Shown: positions 8,307 through 16,884, counted from the first letter of the stretch. The stretch is 34,506 nucleotides of DNA from an uncultured Lachnospiraceae bacterium (GCA_902770965.1 CACXUY010000033.1:1-34506); one strand, 5' to 3'. Numbers and translations: made by a program. Notes: a model not told the origin generated them from the letters alone.

Positions 8307-8555
8307 TGATAAAAGCCGTAAATAGAAGGGTGACAGATTGCAAACAATCAGTTAAATCAGACAATTACGGACTAATCGGAGCAAAGCAAGGTTAATCGTC
8401 AGGATTAATACAGCTTATGCGGAAATGTTTAAAAAGCTCTCTTTTATGGCGCATCGATCAGTGGCACATTGGCTTGACTGTTTGCCTTGGATAATCCATA
8501 ATATATGTAGGATGCTTCAGGATAGAAGGATTAGAAATAACACAATAATTAGAAT

Positions 8556-9458
8556 ATGGAAAAGAGACGAACAAGAATGATTAATAAGGACACTTCGGGT
8601 AAAAAGATCAGCAGCATTTTTATGCCATTCATAATATACTATCTGGTCACATTCATCGCTGAAACTATTTTCATGACGGCTCTTATGTCTCAGCATCCGG
8701 AGATTCTCCGCATGGGGAATTATGAAGAGATGCTGACCGCGTCCGCGGAGCTTGCCATAAAATACAGGTATGAGATGCTGCTCATAGCTTCCGCCGCCGT
8801 GCTGCCTGTCATGACCAGAATGCTAAGGGATGAAAAGCAGAAAGAGCTTGCGGAAGGTACTTACGTAAGCTACGAAAAACCGGATCCGCTCTCTTACATA
8901 AATGTCGCGGTGCTTGGAGTTGCGGGCAGCATTTTCCTGAACTGCCTCATCCATATAAGCGGCATATACACCCTACTTGAGGGAGAAGAGGTTACAGAGG
9001 CGGTCGCTCGGATATGGGACGGGAAAATATTCCTGGAGCTTCTTGGAGTGGGCGTCCTCAGCGCGGCGGTCGAGGAGATAACCTTCAGGGGTCTTGTGCT
9101 GCACCGCTTCGAACGATTCGTTGATACTCGCTGGGCGCTTATAGGCTCCTCGTTCATTTTCTCTCTGGCGCATGGCAGTTCGATTCAGGGCATATACGCG
9201 TTCGGGGTCGGAATACTTGCGGGCCTCCTGTACCTCAGGTTCCGCACTGTGCTCGCTCCATTCATCTTCCACATGTCCGCGAATATTTTGTCAGTGCTGC
9301 AGAACGAGTCGCATTTTCTGGATGGTATCGTCGGGTCTTCGGCTGGCATAGCAGTGGTGTGCGCCGGCTCGGCTGTGGTATTTATGATTTACTTCTATTT
9401 GATCATATCAAGGGTTGAAGTAAAGCCGCTTGACAGCTATGGAACAGGGGAAGTCTAA
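8556..9458 (+). CDS. CPBP family intramembrane metalloprotease (CAAX protease-like)
   Basis: A 300-residue membrane protein of the CPBP/ABI family of glutamic-type intramembrane proteases. The three family motifs are present: EEITFRG (E173, E174, R178), FSLAHG (H206) and HMSANIL (H239, N243), so the active site looks complete. Hydrophobic segments lie near residues 21-43, 74-90, 115-137, 157-172, 193-206, 213-228, 232-248 and 258-285. The start is uncertain: neither the ATG at 8556 nor the in-frame ATG at 8577 has a strong ribosome binding site. The gene is monocistronic, divergent from potA and upstream of a repeat-rich leader. Members act in protein processing, bacteriocin self-immunity or signalling; the neighbours do not say which applies here. 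Confidence 0.85.
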   Translation: MEKRRTRMINKDTSGKKISSIFMPFIIYYLVTFIAETIFMTALMSQHPEILRMGNYEEMLTASAELAIKYRYEMLLIASAAVLPVMTRMLRDEKQKELAEGTYVSYEKPDPLSYINVAVLGVAGSIFLNCLIHISGIYTLLEGEEVTEAVARIWDGKIFLELLGVGVLSAAVEEITFRGLVLHRFERFVDTRWALIGSSFIFSLAHGSSIQGIYAFGVGILAGLLYLRFRTVLAPFIFHMSANILSVLQNESHFLDGIVGSSAGIAVVCAGSAVVFMIYFYLIISRVEVKPLDSYGTGEV

Positions 9459-9494
9459 GGCGTTACGCGTTTTTGTCTGCAAATGCATTACTTT

Positions 9495-9536
9495 AGAAGT
9501 CGGCCCCCTGCGAAGCAGGGTGGCCATATAGGGATG
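9495..9536 (+). repeat. Dispersed repeat family C, copy C1
   Basis: Matches 21432-21473 almost base for base. A hairpin GGCC-CCCTGC-GAA-GCAGGG-T-GGCC (9502-9525) is followed by ATATAGGGATGCA. The other copy has lost one base pair of the stem on both sides, so pairing is kept. Confidence 0.75.
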
Positions 9537-9609
9537 CATTCATACACGCATGTATGCTGCAACGACTTCTATACGTCGTGGCAGCAGCAGCACATGCGTG
9601 CTATGAATG
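9537..9609. repeat. Long imperfect palindrome upstream of cysE
   Basis: Arms CATTCATA/TATGAATG, CACGCATG/CATGCGTG, GCTGC/GCAGC and ACGAC/GTCGT nest around the 8-base loop TTCTATAC (9567-9574), with small bulges of which the largest is AGCAGCA at 9586-9592. It abuts family C copy C1 and ends 48 bases before the cysE ATG. It could be part of a mobile repeat or a structured leader; the second family C copy lacks it. Confidence 0.7.
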
Positions 9610-9657
9610 TTAACTATGCAAAGCCTCATCATTTGACGCAGCTTAAGGAGAAGGAGT

Positions 9658-10575
9658 ATGAAAGACTATATTTCTGACAGAATACATACCATCATAGATG
9701 ACATGGTTGAGGATGTGGGCAAAGGCAGGGCTATCGATAAGCTTGATGTGTCCAGCCAGCCCGACAGCGACGCGGTGATAGCAATCATCGAGAAGCTGAT
9801 GAGGCTCGTTTTTCCGGGCTACCATATCGACCGTGTTTATAAGACATACAGCATCCGCACCATGATCTCTATCGTAGCCGAGGACGTCGCTTATCACCTT
9901 GACGAACAGATAGCGAGGGCGCTCCGCTTTGATCCTGAGTTTGCCGGGCTTGAGGAGGAGAAGATAAGGGAGAGGTCGCAGATGATAACGCTTGATTTTT
10001 TGGGCAGGATTCCGAAGATCAGGGAGTATCTGGATACCGATATCGACGCTCTCTTCGACGGAGATCCCGCCGCAGAGAGCAAGGAGGAGGTCATCATCTC
10101 ATATCCTGGCTTATACGCCGTCTCTGTGCACCGTTTCGCGCATGAGCTATATTTGATGAAGGTTCCGATCCTTCCGAGGATAATGTCTGAGCATGCGCAT
10201 TCAGTGACCGGCATAGACATAAACCCCGGCGCGGTCATAGGGAAATATTTCTTCATCGATCATGGTACGGGGATCGTTATCGGCGAGACTACCGAGATCG
10301 GCGAGCATGTGAAGCTCTATCAGGGAGTGACGCTCGGAGCGCTTTCTACCCGGGGCGGAAGGAAGCTGAACGGGAGGAAGAGGCATCCCACTATAGAGGA
10401 TAACGTCACTATCTATTCGGGGGCATCAATTCTTGGAGGGGATACCGTGATCGGGGCGAATTCCGTCATCGGGGGCAATGTTTTCCTTACGCATTCCGTG
10501 CCGTCCGGAACCAAGGTGAATGTGAAGAATCAGGAGCTGAGGATGCACACTGAAGCGGAGACTGATATTGATTGA
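9658..10575 (+). CDS. cysE: Serine O-acetyltransferase (EpsC-type CysE)
   Basis: A 305-residue cytoplasmic enzyme that makes O-acetylserine from serine and acetyl-CoA, the first step of cysteine synthesis. The N-terminal helical part (1-175) leads to the left-handed beta-helix of hexapeptide repeats: AHSVTGIDINPGAVIGKYFFIDHGTGIVIGETTEIGEHVKLYQGVTLGA. The loop STRGGRKLNGRKRHPTIED and the final VIGANSVIGGNVFLTHSVPSG complete it. The catalytic-type His (in FIDHGTG) and HPTIED are conserved. The long form with the GGRKLNGRKRHP loop is the EpsC branch of anaerobes rather than the shorter E. coli CysE. AAGGAGAAGGAG (9646-9657) lies directly before the ATG. No cysK is adjacent. The upstream leader contains repeat C1 and a long palindrome. 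A 19-bp piece near the 3' end recurs after the stop (10616-10634). Confidence 0.92.
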   Translation: MKDYISDRIHTIIDDMVEDVGKGRAIDKLDVSSQPDSDAVIAIIEKLMRLVFPGYHIDRVYKTYSIRTMISIVAEDVAYHLDEQIARALRFDPEFAGLEEEKIRERSQMITLDFLGRIPKIREYLDTDIDALFDGDPAAESKEEVIISYPGLYAVSVHRFAHELYLMKVPILPRIMSEHAHSVTGIDINPGAVIGKYFFIDHGTGIVIGETTEIGEHVKLYQGVTLGALSTRGGRKLNGRKRHPTIEDNVTIYSGASILGGDTVIGANSVIGGNVFLTHSVPSGTKVNVKNQELRMHTEAETDID

Positions 10576-10727
10576 AAATAGTAATGAAAGAGTGGTAAGG
10601 CTTGCTGAGCAAGGACACTGAAGCGGAGGCTGATGGCTGATTTTGCCAGTCCTTAAAGCTTTTCCGTAAGCAAGAAACGTAACATTGCCAGAAAGGTTAG
10701 TAAGAGAATGAATAGGTCAGTATTAAA

Positions 10728-10800
10728 GAAACCTGCATGCCAAGTTTGGCACAACCATACTTTATAAGTCTCTGCGTGGCTCCGTGCTCCGCACTCCCGC
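10728..10800 (+). repeat. Dispersed repeat family B, copy B1
   Basis: Core AAACCTGCATGCCAAGTT followed by TGGCACAACCATAC, TTTATAAGTC and GCGTGGCTCCGTGCTCCGC. It contains the perfect palindrome TGCCAA-GT-TTGGCA, and its right part can fold as GTGGC...GCCAC. It matches 11095-11160, 34432-34506 and, inverted, 23151-23194. The remainder of the 10576-10902 interval holds a 19-bp duplicate of cysE 3' sequence (10616-10634) and the tRNA-Thr promoter. Confidence 0.8.
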
Positions 10801-10823
10801 CACGCTTATACACTAAAAATATG

Positions 10824-10852
10824 TTGACAAATATTATATGTTGAGGTAATAT
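10824..10852 (+). promoter_or_regulatory. Predicted promoter of tRNA-Thr
   Basis: TTGACA (10824-10829), a 17-base spacer and TAATAT (10847-10852). The predicted start lies about 45 bases before the mature tRNA 5' end. Confidence 0.65.
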
Positions 10853-10902
10853 GTTCGTTGTGACTGCCGATAAGCGTTTTTCTCTTTGGCGCAGTGTTCC
10901 GG

Positions 10903-10975
10903 GCTTCCATGGCTCAGCTGGTAGAGCGACGCACTCGTAATGCGTAGGTCGCCGGTTCAAATCCGGCTGGAAGCT
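10903..10975 (+). tRNA. tRNA-Thr (anticodon CGU)
   Basis: Full cloverleaf of 73 bases. The acceptor is GCTTCCA/TGGAAGC with discriminator T; the D stem is GCTC/GAGC, the anticodon stem ACGCA/TGCGT with loop CTCGTAA (anticodon CGT, 10936-10938), the variable loop AGGTC and the T stem GCCGG/CCGGC with loop TTCAAAT. All stems pair perfectly. No CCA is encoded. It reads the ACG codon. It has its own promoter and terminator and is flanked by direct copies B1 and B2 of repeat family B. Confidence 0.96.
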
Positions 10976-11011
10976 CTTATGAATCTCATCAGATTCTGCA
11001 GAGTTTGTAAG

Positions 11012-11044
11012 AGGATCAGGCGTTATGCGTCCGATCCTTTTTCT
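11012..11044 (+). terminator. Terminator after tRNA-Thr
   Basis: AGGATC (11012-11017) and GATCCT (11033-11038) extend inward through one mismatch, a G-U pair and GC pairs to a TTATG loop, and are followed by TTTTCTTT. This is a typical intrinsic terminator 36 bases after the tRNA. Confidence 0.75.
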
Positions 11045-11094
11045 TTGTAATGCGGAACCATAATATCACATGCATAGAACGGTATCGTCAATCG

Positions 11095-11160
11095 TAAACC
11101 TACATGCCAAGTTTGGCACAACCATTCTTTATAAGTCATCGCGTGGCTCTGTGCTTCACG
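11095..11160 (+). repeat. Dispersed repeat family B, copy B2
   Basis: TAAACCTACATGCCAAGTT, then TGGCACAACCATTC, TTTATAAGTC and GCGTGGCTCTGTGCTTCAC. It has the same orientation as B1, which lies on the other side of tRNA-Thr. It ends just before the ttcA coding region, so the first possible ATGs of that gene lie at its edge. Confidence 0.8.
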
Positions 11161-11186
11161 TATGAATGAAAGGGATCGAAAGCCAC

Positions 11187-12059
11187 ATGGATGTTCATGA
11201 AGATCAGAATATTTACCCGAACAGCACAAGACAGGAACAGATAGAAAAGAGCCTGCGCAAGAAGTTCAAGAAGGATATCTTCAGCAGATTCACAAAGGCG
11301 ATAGTCGAGTATGAGCTGGTTGAAGAGGGAGACAAAATCGCGGTATGCATCTCCGGAGGCAAGGATTCGATGTGCATGGCGAAGCTTTTCCAAGAGCTGA
11401 AAAAGCATGACAAGTTTCCTTTTGAACTGGTTTTTCTCGTCATGGATCCCGGATATAATGATAAAAACCGGAGGATGATAGAATCGAATGCAGCCCTTAT
11501 GGGCATACCGGTCGAGATCTTTGAGACGCGCATTTTTGACGCGGTTGACAATATAGATAAGTCGCCCTGCTATCTGTGTGCGAGGATGCGCCGGGGGTAT
11601 CTTTACCGAAGGGCGCGGGAGCTTGGCTGCAACAAGATAGCCCTTGGACACCATTTTGACGATGTCATTGAGACTGTACTTATGGGCATGCTTTACAGCG
11701 GACAGTACCAGTCGATGATGCCTAAGCTCCACAGCACTAATTTTCCGGGGATGGAGCTCATAAGGCCTATGTATCTGGTCCGTGAAGCAGATGTAGAGCG
11801 CTGGAGGGATTACAATGGCCTCACCTTCTTGCGCTGTGCCTGCCGCTTCACTGAAGCACAGGAGAAGACTGCCTCAGAGCGGAGTGCCGTGGAGGGAGAT
11901 TCGAAAAGGCTTGAGACGAAGCGTCTCATAGCGGAACTGAAGAAGACGAATCCATTTGTTGAAGCAAATCTCTTCAAGGCGACACAAAATGTGGTGCTGA
12001 ACAAGGTTCTTGGATACAAGCTGCACGGTGAGGCGCACTCATTTTTGGAAGATTATTGA
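11187..12059 (+). CDS. TtcA-family tRNA thiolation PP-loop ATPase
   Basis: A 290-residue cytoplasmic protein of the TtcA/TtuA group, which adenylates tRNA and inserts sulfur. The PP-loop SGGKDS lies near residue 55. The CYLC pair near residue 130 and the CAC near residue 220 supply the Cys residues that ligate an Fe-S cluster in TtcA. ALGHHFDDVIETVLMGMLYSGQYQSMMPKL is the family's central signature. The frame is open to ATGs at 11166 and further upstream, but those abut repeat B2 and lack a ribosome binding site. The ATG at 11187 (MDVHEDQ) has AAAGGGA about 12 bases before it and is preferred, with some doubt. Whether the modified base is C32 as in E. coli TtcA cannot be read from the sequence. 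It lies 74 bases before the topoisomerase B gene, possibly in one transcript. Confidence 0.85.
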   Translation: MDVHEDQNIYPNSTRQEQIEKSLRKKFKKDIFSRFTKAIVEYELVEEGDKIAVCISGGKDSMCMAKLFQELKKHDKFPFELVFLVMDPGYNDKNRRMIESNAALMGIPVEIFETRIFDAVDNIDKSPCYLCARMRRGYLYRRARELGCNKIALGHHFDDVIETVLMGMLYSGQYQSMMPKLHSTNFPGMELIRPMYLVREADVERWRDYNGLTFLRCACRFTEAQEKTASERSAVEGDSKRLETKRLIAELKKTNPFVEANLFKATQNVVLNKVLGYKLHGEAHSFLEDY

Positions 12060-12133
12060 GTACAGGCTGTGCTCGGCATTCCGAGTACGAGTAGATGAGC
12101 AGCTGCGATATTTTGATGAAAGGAAATAGATAT

Positions 12134-14050
12134 ATGCCAAAGGAACAATATAATGCCGACAGTATAACCGTTCTGGAAGGACTTGAAGCCGTGCGACGCA
12201 GGCCGGGCATGTATATAGGCTCGACGGGGACGAGGGGCTATAACCATCTTCTTTATGAGATAGTCGATAATTCCGTGGACGAGCACCTCGCCGGTCACTG
12301 CACGCACATAGAGGTCATCCTTAATAAGGACGGTTCCGCAACTGTCCGAGATGATGGCCGAGGCATCCCGGTAGGCATGCACAAGAAGGGCATAACGGCA
12401 GAGAGGGTCGTGCTCACGACACTCCACTCCGGGGCGAAATTCGACAGCTCCACTTATAAGGTGTCAGGCGGACTTCACGGAGTCGGCTCATCGGTTGTGA
12501 ACGCCCTTTCTGAAAAGCTTGTGATCACGATAAGGCAGGATGGCAAGATAAGCAGAGACGAATATAAACAAGGTAAGCCTGTGACCGATCTCGTCGATGG
12601 CCTGCTGCCGGTAATCGGACGCACGAAGGAGACGGGCACGGAGATTTCCTTCCGGCCGGATCCCGAGATTTTCGGCGACATCACATTTAAAGAGAGCTCC
12701 ATACGTCACCGCCTACATGAGACAGCATATCTGAATCCCGGTCTCACAATCGATTTTTGTGACAACCGTCCCGAAGAACCCATCAAAAGAACCTATCACG
12801 AGCCGGATGGGATCAGTGCCTATATCTCGAATCTCGACAAGGAAAAGGAGAAGGTCACCGACATAATCCGCTTCAAGGGCAGAGACAGCAATATCGAGGT
12901 GGAGGTCGCCCTGCAGTTCTGTAATAATTACGAGGAGACCATACTTGGCTTTTGCAATAATATATACAATGTCGAGGGCGGCATGCATATCACGGGGTTC
13001 AAGAACCGCTTTACGACAATGATCAACTCATATGCCAGGGAGCTTGGCATCCTCAAGGAAAAGGACGACAATTTCACCGGAGCGGATACCAGGTCAGGTC
13101 TCACCGCGATAGTGGCGGTGAAGCACCCTGATCCAATGTTCGAGGGACAGACGAAGACCAAGCTTGGAAGCGCGGATGCGGCGAGGGCAGTGAATAATGT
13201 CGTCAACGAGCAGCTGACACTGTTCCTGGACAAGAATCTGGAGACGCTCAGGAAGATCATAGGCTGTGCTGAGAAGTCCGCCAGGATAAGGAAGGCGGAG
13301 GAAAAAACCAGGTCGAACCTGCTTTCAAAACCGGCATTTTCCTTTGACGGGAACGGCAAGCTTGCCAACTGCGAGAGCAGGGACGCTTCAAGGAACGAGA
13401 TATTCATAGTTGAGGGAGACTCTGCGGGAGGCTCCGCGAAGACCGCGAGGGATCGCAGGTTCCAGGCCATACTCCCCATCCGGGGCAAGATTCTGAACGT
13501 AGAGAAGGCGACCATGGACAAGGTACTTGCGAATCTTGAGATCAAGACCATGATAAATGCCTTCGGCTGCGGCTTCTCGGAAGGCTACGGAAACGATTTC
13601 GACATATCCAGGCTCAAGTATGACAAAATAATCATAATGACGGATGCGGATGTGGACGGCTCGCATATCAGCGTACTGCTGCTCACGTTTTTCTACCGAT
13701 TCATGCCTGATCTCATAAGGGAAGGCCATGTCTACATAGCCACTTCGCCGCTGTACAAGGCTATACCCTCGAAGGGAGAGCAGGAATACATCTACGATGA
13801 CGCGGCGCTTGAGAAATACCGCCAGAGCCACAAGAATTTTACCCTGCAGCGCTTCAAAGGCCTTGGCGAGATGGATTCCGCTCAGCTTTGGGAGACGACG
13901 ATGAACCCCGCGACGAGGCTCCTGCGCCAGGTCGAGATAGAAGACGTTCAGACAGCAGACCACATCACTGAGCTTCTCATGGGCAGCCAGGTGGAACCGC
14001 GCAGACAGTACATACAAGAAAACGCGGTCTACGCCACTCTTGATGTGTGA
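12134..14050 (+). CDS. parE: Type IIA DNA topoisomerase subunit B (ParE-like)
   Basis: A 638-residue ATPase subunit. The GHKL fold has the catalytic Glu and Asn in YEIVDNSVDE (E42, N46), DDGRGIP (73-79) and GGLHGVGSS. The transducer includes KLGSADAARAVNNVVNEQL. The TOPRIM part has VEGDSAGGSAK (near 426) and DADVDGSH (near 503), which bind Mg in DNA cleavage. The C-terminal FKGLGEMDSAQLWETTMNP and QVEPRRQYIQENA are normal. The ATG at 12134 is chosen because AAAGGAAA precedes it; the frame runs open to 12095. Together with the next gene it forms a second gyrase-like enzyme. I favour topoisomerase IV because the partner lacks a gyrase GyrA-box, but gyrB naming cannot be excluded without a tree. 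Confidence 0.88.
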   Translation: MPKEQYNADSITVLEGLEAVRRRPGMYIGSTGTRGYNHLLYEIVDNSVDEHLAGHCTHIEVILNKDGSATVRDDGRGIPVGMHKKGITAERVVLTTLHSGAKFDSSTYKVSGGLHGVGSSVVNALSEKLVITIRQDGKISRDEYKQGKPVTDLVDGLLPVIGRTKETGTEISFRPDPEIFGDITFKESSIRHRLHETAYLNPGLTIDFCDNRPEEPIKRTYHEPDGISAYISNLDKEKEKVTDIIRFKGRDSNIEVEVALQFCNNYEETILGFCNNIYNVEGGMHITGFKNRFTTMINSYARELGILKEKDDNFTGADTRSGLTAIVAVKHPDPMFEGQTKTKLGSADAARAVNNVVNEQLTLFLDKNLETLRKIIGCAEKSARIRKAEEKTRSNLLSKPAFSFDGNGKLANCESRDASRNEIFIVEGDSAGGSAKTARDRRFQAILPIRGKILNVEKATMDKVLANLEIKTMINAFGCGFSEGYGNDFDISRLKYDKIIIMTDADVDGSHISVLLLTFFYRFMPDLIREGHVYIATSPLYKAIPSKGEQEYIYDDAALEKYRQSHKNFTLQRFKGLGEMDSAQLWETTMNPATRLLRQVEIEDVQTADHITELLMGSQVEPRRQYIQENAVYATLDV

Positions 14051-14110
14051 ATGATTCCTTTTCGTGACTGTGATCACTGCCGGCAAAGGGCAGCTTAACG
14101 AGGATTGATA

Positions 14111-16378
14111 ATGGCAAAAAAAGATAGTACAGAGGAAATAAGGGAGAACATCATCCGAACGGAGTTTTCCGAGGAGATGAGCAAATCCTACATAGATTAT
14201 TCCATGAGCGTCATCGTTGCGAGGGCGCTTCCTGACGCCAGGGACGGTCTCAAGCCAGTACAAAGACGCGTCATCTACGCGATGAAGGAGCTTGGCAACT
14301 CCCATGATAAGCCCCACAGAAAATGTGCCCGCATAGTGGGAGACACCATGGGTAAATACCATCCTCACGGCGACAGCTCCATCTATGAATGCCTTGTGAA
14401 CATGGCGCAGAGCTTTAAGAGGACAGTGCCATTGGTGGACGGGCACGGGAATTTCGGCTCCATCGAGGGAGACGGCGCGGCAGCAATGCGTTATACCGAG
14501 GCCAGGCTTCAGGAGATCACCGAAGAGGTGTTTCTGGAAGATATCGACAAGGACACCGTCGATTTCATACCGAATTTTGATGAGACTGAAAAGGAACCAC
14601 GGGTGCTTCCCGCGATGATACCGAACCTGCTCGTGAGCGGAGCGGAAGGCATAGCCGTAGGCATGGCGACGAACATACCGACACATAACCTTGGAGAGGT
14701 GCTGAACGCTGAGATAGCCTTCCTCAAAGATCCGTCCCTTTCCACTGCCGAGCTCATGTTCGAGCTCAAGGGGCCTGACTGGCCGACCGGCGGCATCATC
14801 ATAAACGGTTCCGACCTGTGGAGCATTTATGAGACAGGCAGCGGCAAGATAAAGGTCAGGGCGAAGATAGACTATGTCCCGGCAGATAAAAAAAGCGGCA
14901 AAGACAGGCTGATCATTTCTGAGATACCGCCGACTATGGTCGGGAGCAACCTGCCGGCCCTCTTCAGCGACCTCGCGTCTCTCGCGGCCGGAAGACTCCT
15001 GTCTGATGTCTCAGACATCAGCAACCAGTCTGACAAGAACGGCATACGCATCGTGTTCGAGCTGAAGAAGGGAGCAGACCCTGAAAAGCTGATGAACCTG
15101 CTTTACCGCAAGACAAAGCTGGAGAATACTTATGGCGTAAATATGCTCGCCATAGACAAGGGGCGGCCCGTGACCATGAGCCTTCCGGCGATCCTGCGCT
15201 GCCACACGGACTTCATGATAGAACTCACTACGAGGAAATATACTTCACTGTTAAAGCGTGAGCAGGACAGGCTTGAGGTGCAGGAAGGCCTGATCCGGGC
15301 GGTTGACATCATCGACTTGATAATAGAGATACTGAGAGGCAGCCCAAATGTTAAGGAAGCAAAAGCCTGCCTTATGGGACAGCCCGCGAAAGTGACATTC
15401 AAGTCGGAGGAATCAAAGAAGCTGGCGGAGGAGCTTCATTTTACAGAGAAACAGGCCCAGGCTATTCTTGATCTCAGGCTTGCAAGGCTGATAGGATTGG
15501 AGATCCTTGCGCTGCAGAAGGAATACAAGGAGACGAAAAAAAAGATAGCCAGATACAGGAAGATACTTGGCAGTGAGGCGGAAAAAAGAGCCGTATGCAT
15601 CGAAGAACTCACTCGCATCAGGGACAAATATTCCGTTCCCCGCCGCACGCTCATCACGGACCGTGAGCAGGCTCATGACGTGGTCGAGGAGGTGAAGGAG
15701 CAGGAGGTCGTTTTCTCCATGGATCGCTTTGGATATTCGCGCATACTTGACCTTCCCGTGTACGAAAGGAACAAGGACAGTGTGGACAAGGATTCTGTAT
15801 GGCTGTTCCGCTGCCTGAATACGGACCGCGTCCGAGTGTTTACGGATACAGGACAGGTCCATCAGGTCAAGGTCGCGGACATACCGCTCGTGAAGGCGAA
15901 GGAGAAGGGCATTCCCATAGATAACCTCTGCAATTATGACAGCTCCGTTGAATCTTTTATATATGTCTGCCCCGCCGCGGGAAGCGCCGGGAGTAAGCTG
16001 CTTTTCTGCACGAAGCAGGGATATGTGAAAGTAGTGCCGTCTGCTGAGTTCGACAGCAGCAAGAGGACGGTGCTTGCGACAAAGCTTTCTGATGGCGACA
16101 GACTCGTCTGCGTCACGCCACAGACGGATTCGCAGGTGGTGCTCCGCACCCAAAACGGATTTTTCCTGAGATTCCCCGTTAGCGAGATAAGCGAACTGAA
16201 GAAGAACAGTATCGGCGTTAAGGGTATCACTTTGGGTGAAGACGATTTTGTAAAAGCCTGCGTTGCCGTGCAGCCAAACAAAGATTCAATGGTGCCTTGC
16301 GCCGGAGGAGCAGCTGTAGAGGCGACCAGGATAAGGCTTGGAAAACGCGCCGGAAAGGGCGTCAGGCTTAAGCTCTGA
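14111..16378 (+). CDS. parC: Type IIA DNA topoisomerase subunit A (ParC-like)
   Basis: A 755-residue DNA breakage-reunion subunit. The winged-helix/tower core starts with SKSYIDYSMSVIVARALPDARDGLKPVQRRVIYAM. The active-site Tyr is Y128 in AAMRYTEARL. The quinolone-pocket region is HPHGDSSIYE (84-93), with Ser89 and Glu93 at the two positions usually changed in resistant strains, so it looks unmutated; Glu at the second position is typical of ParC. The C-terminal pinwheel (about 500-755) lacks a QRRGGKG-type GyrA-box, which argues against supercoiling gyrase. A GAGG ribosome binding site precedes the ATG at 14111; a TTG two codons upstream is less likely. It follows parE by 60 bases. Confidence 0.88.
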   Translation: MAKKDSTEEIRENIIRTEFSEEMSKSYIDYSMSVIVARALPDARDGLKPVQRRVIYAMKELGNSHDKPHRKCARIVGDTMGKYHPHGDSSIYECLVNMAQSFKRTVPLVDGHGNFGSIEGDGAAAMRYTEARLQEITEEVFLEDIDKDTVDFIPNFDETEKEPRVLPAMIPNLLVSGAEGIAVGMATNIPTHNLGEVLNAEIAFLKDPSLSTAELMFELKGPDWPTGGIIINGSDLWSIYETGSGKIKVRAKIDYVPADKKSGKDRLIISEIPPTMVGSNLPALFSDLASLAAGRLLSDVSDISNQSDKNGIRIVFELKKGADPEKLMNLLYRKTKLENTYGVNMLAIDKGRPVTMSLPAILRCHTDFMIELTTRKYTSLLKREQDRLEVQEGLIRAVDIIDLIIEILRGSPNVKEAKACLMGQPAKVTFKSEESKKLAEELHFTEKQAQAILDLRLARLIGLEILALQKEYKETKKKIARYRKILGSEAEKRAVCIEELTRIRDKYSVPRRTLITDREQAHDVVEEVKEQEVVFSMDRFGYSRILDLPVYERNKDSVDKDSVWLFRCLNTDRVRVFTDTGQVHQVKVADIPLVKAKEKGIPIDNLCNYDSSVESFIYVCPAAGSAGSKLLFCTKQGYVKVVPSAEFDSSKRTVLATKLSDGDRLVCVTPQTDSQVVLRTQNGFFLRFPVSEISELKKNSIGVKGITLGEDDFVKACVAVQPNKDSMVPCAGGAAVEATRIRLGKRAGKGVRLKL

Positions 16379-16428
16379 TATCTGCCAGACCTGTTTTACG
16401 ATCAGCTGTGAGCAAGGAGTATCTGACA

Positions 16429-16512
16429 ATGAAGAAAAACGAACATCCCGAATCCGGAGTTCTGAATAGTTACTCTTTATTTTATAATGTGAAAAAGCAC
16501 AATGCCTTTTAA
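16429..16512 (+). CDS. Possible 27-residue small ORF
   Basis: MKKNEHPESGVLNSYSLFYNVKKHNAF. AAGGAG (16414-16419) lies 9 bases before the ATG, better placed than for several real genes in the window. It follows parC by 50 bases. There is no recognisable family. It may be a true small protein, the stump of a lost gene, or chance. Confidence 0.25.
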   Translation: MKKNEHPESGVLNSYSLFYNVKKHNAF

Positions 16513-16565
16513 TTTTGCGTTTTTATCGCGTTTTTTAAACCTTTTAAGAAGTTTATAATTTCGGG

Positions 16566-16595
16566 TTGAAAGCTTCCGTTTTTATGTGCTATAAT
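16566..16595 (+). promoter_or_regulatory. Predicted promoter of tRNA-Ser
   Basis: TTGAAA (16566-16571), an 18-base spacer and a perfect TATAAT (16590-16595). The mature tRNA starts 13 bases after the -10 box. Confidence 0.7.
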
Positions 16596-16607
16596 ACTCC
16601 TTGCCTT

Positions 16608-16694
16608 GGAGCGGTATCGAAGTGGTCATAACGAGCCGCACTCGAAATGCGGTCACCGGTTTCCGGTGCGTGGGTTCGAATCCCACCCGCTCCG
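16608..16694 (+). tRNA. tRNA-Ser (anticodon CGA)
   Basis: An 87-base class II tRNA. The acceptor is GGAGCGG/CCGCTCC with discriminator G, the anticodon stem CCGCA/TGCGG with loop CTCGAAA (anticodon CGA), the long variable arm CACCGG-TTT-CCGGTG, typical of serine, and the T stem GTGGG/CCCAC with TTCGAAT. CCA is not encoded. TTTTGTCTT follows directly. It reads the UCG codon. The 212 bases from here to the next gene hold only short unsupported frames. Confidence 0.96.
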
Positions 16695-16884
16695 TTTTGT
16701 CTTATTATCAAATCATTTCTGATTATATCAGACAGATGGATTATTGTCGGATGTGTATCAAAAACTCAGGTGAAACAGTGTGGATTTTATTTGATTCATG
16801 GTTTCATCTGTTTTTTTTCAAGACACAGGCAAGAAGCTTTTTATGGGAAGAGCCAGATATACCAAATTACGCACTTAGTTTCGC

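Noticed and set aside
9502-9536. T-box-like GGGTGG motif upstream of cysE
   Set aside because: The sequence is part of repeat family C, which also occurs after fprA with no biosynthetic gene. No specifier stem or antiterminator was found.
14318-14415. Possible quinolone-resistance change in ParC
   Set aside because: HPHGDSSIYE keeps Ser and Glu at the two main positions, so it looks unmutated.
13388-14686. 432-residue minus-strand ORF across the parE/parC junction
   Set aside because: It lies opposite two clearly coding topoisomerase genes and has no family features.
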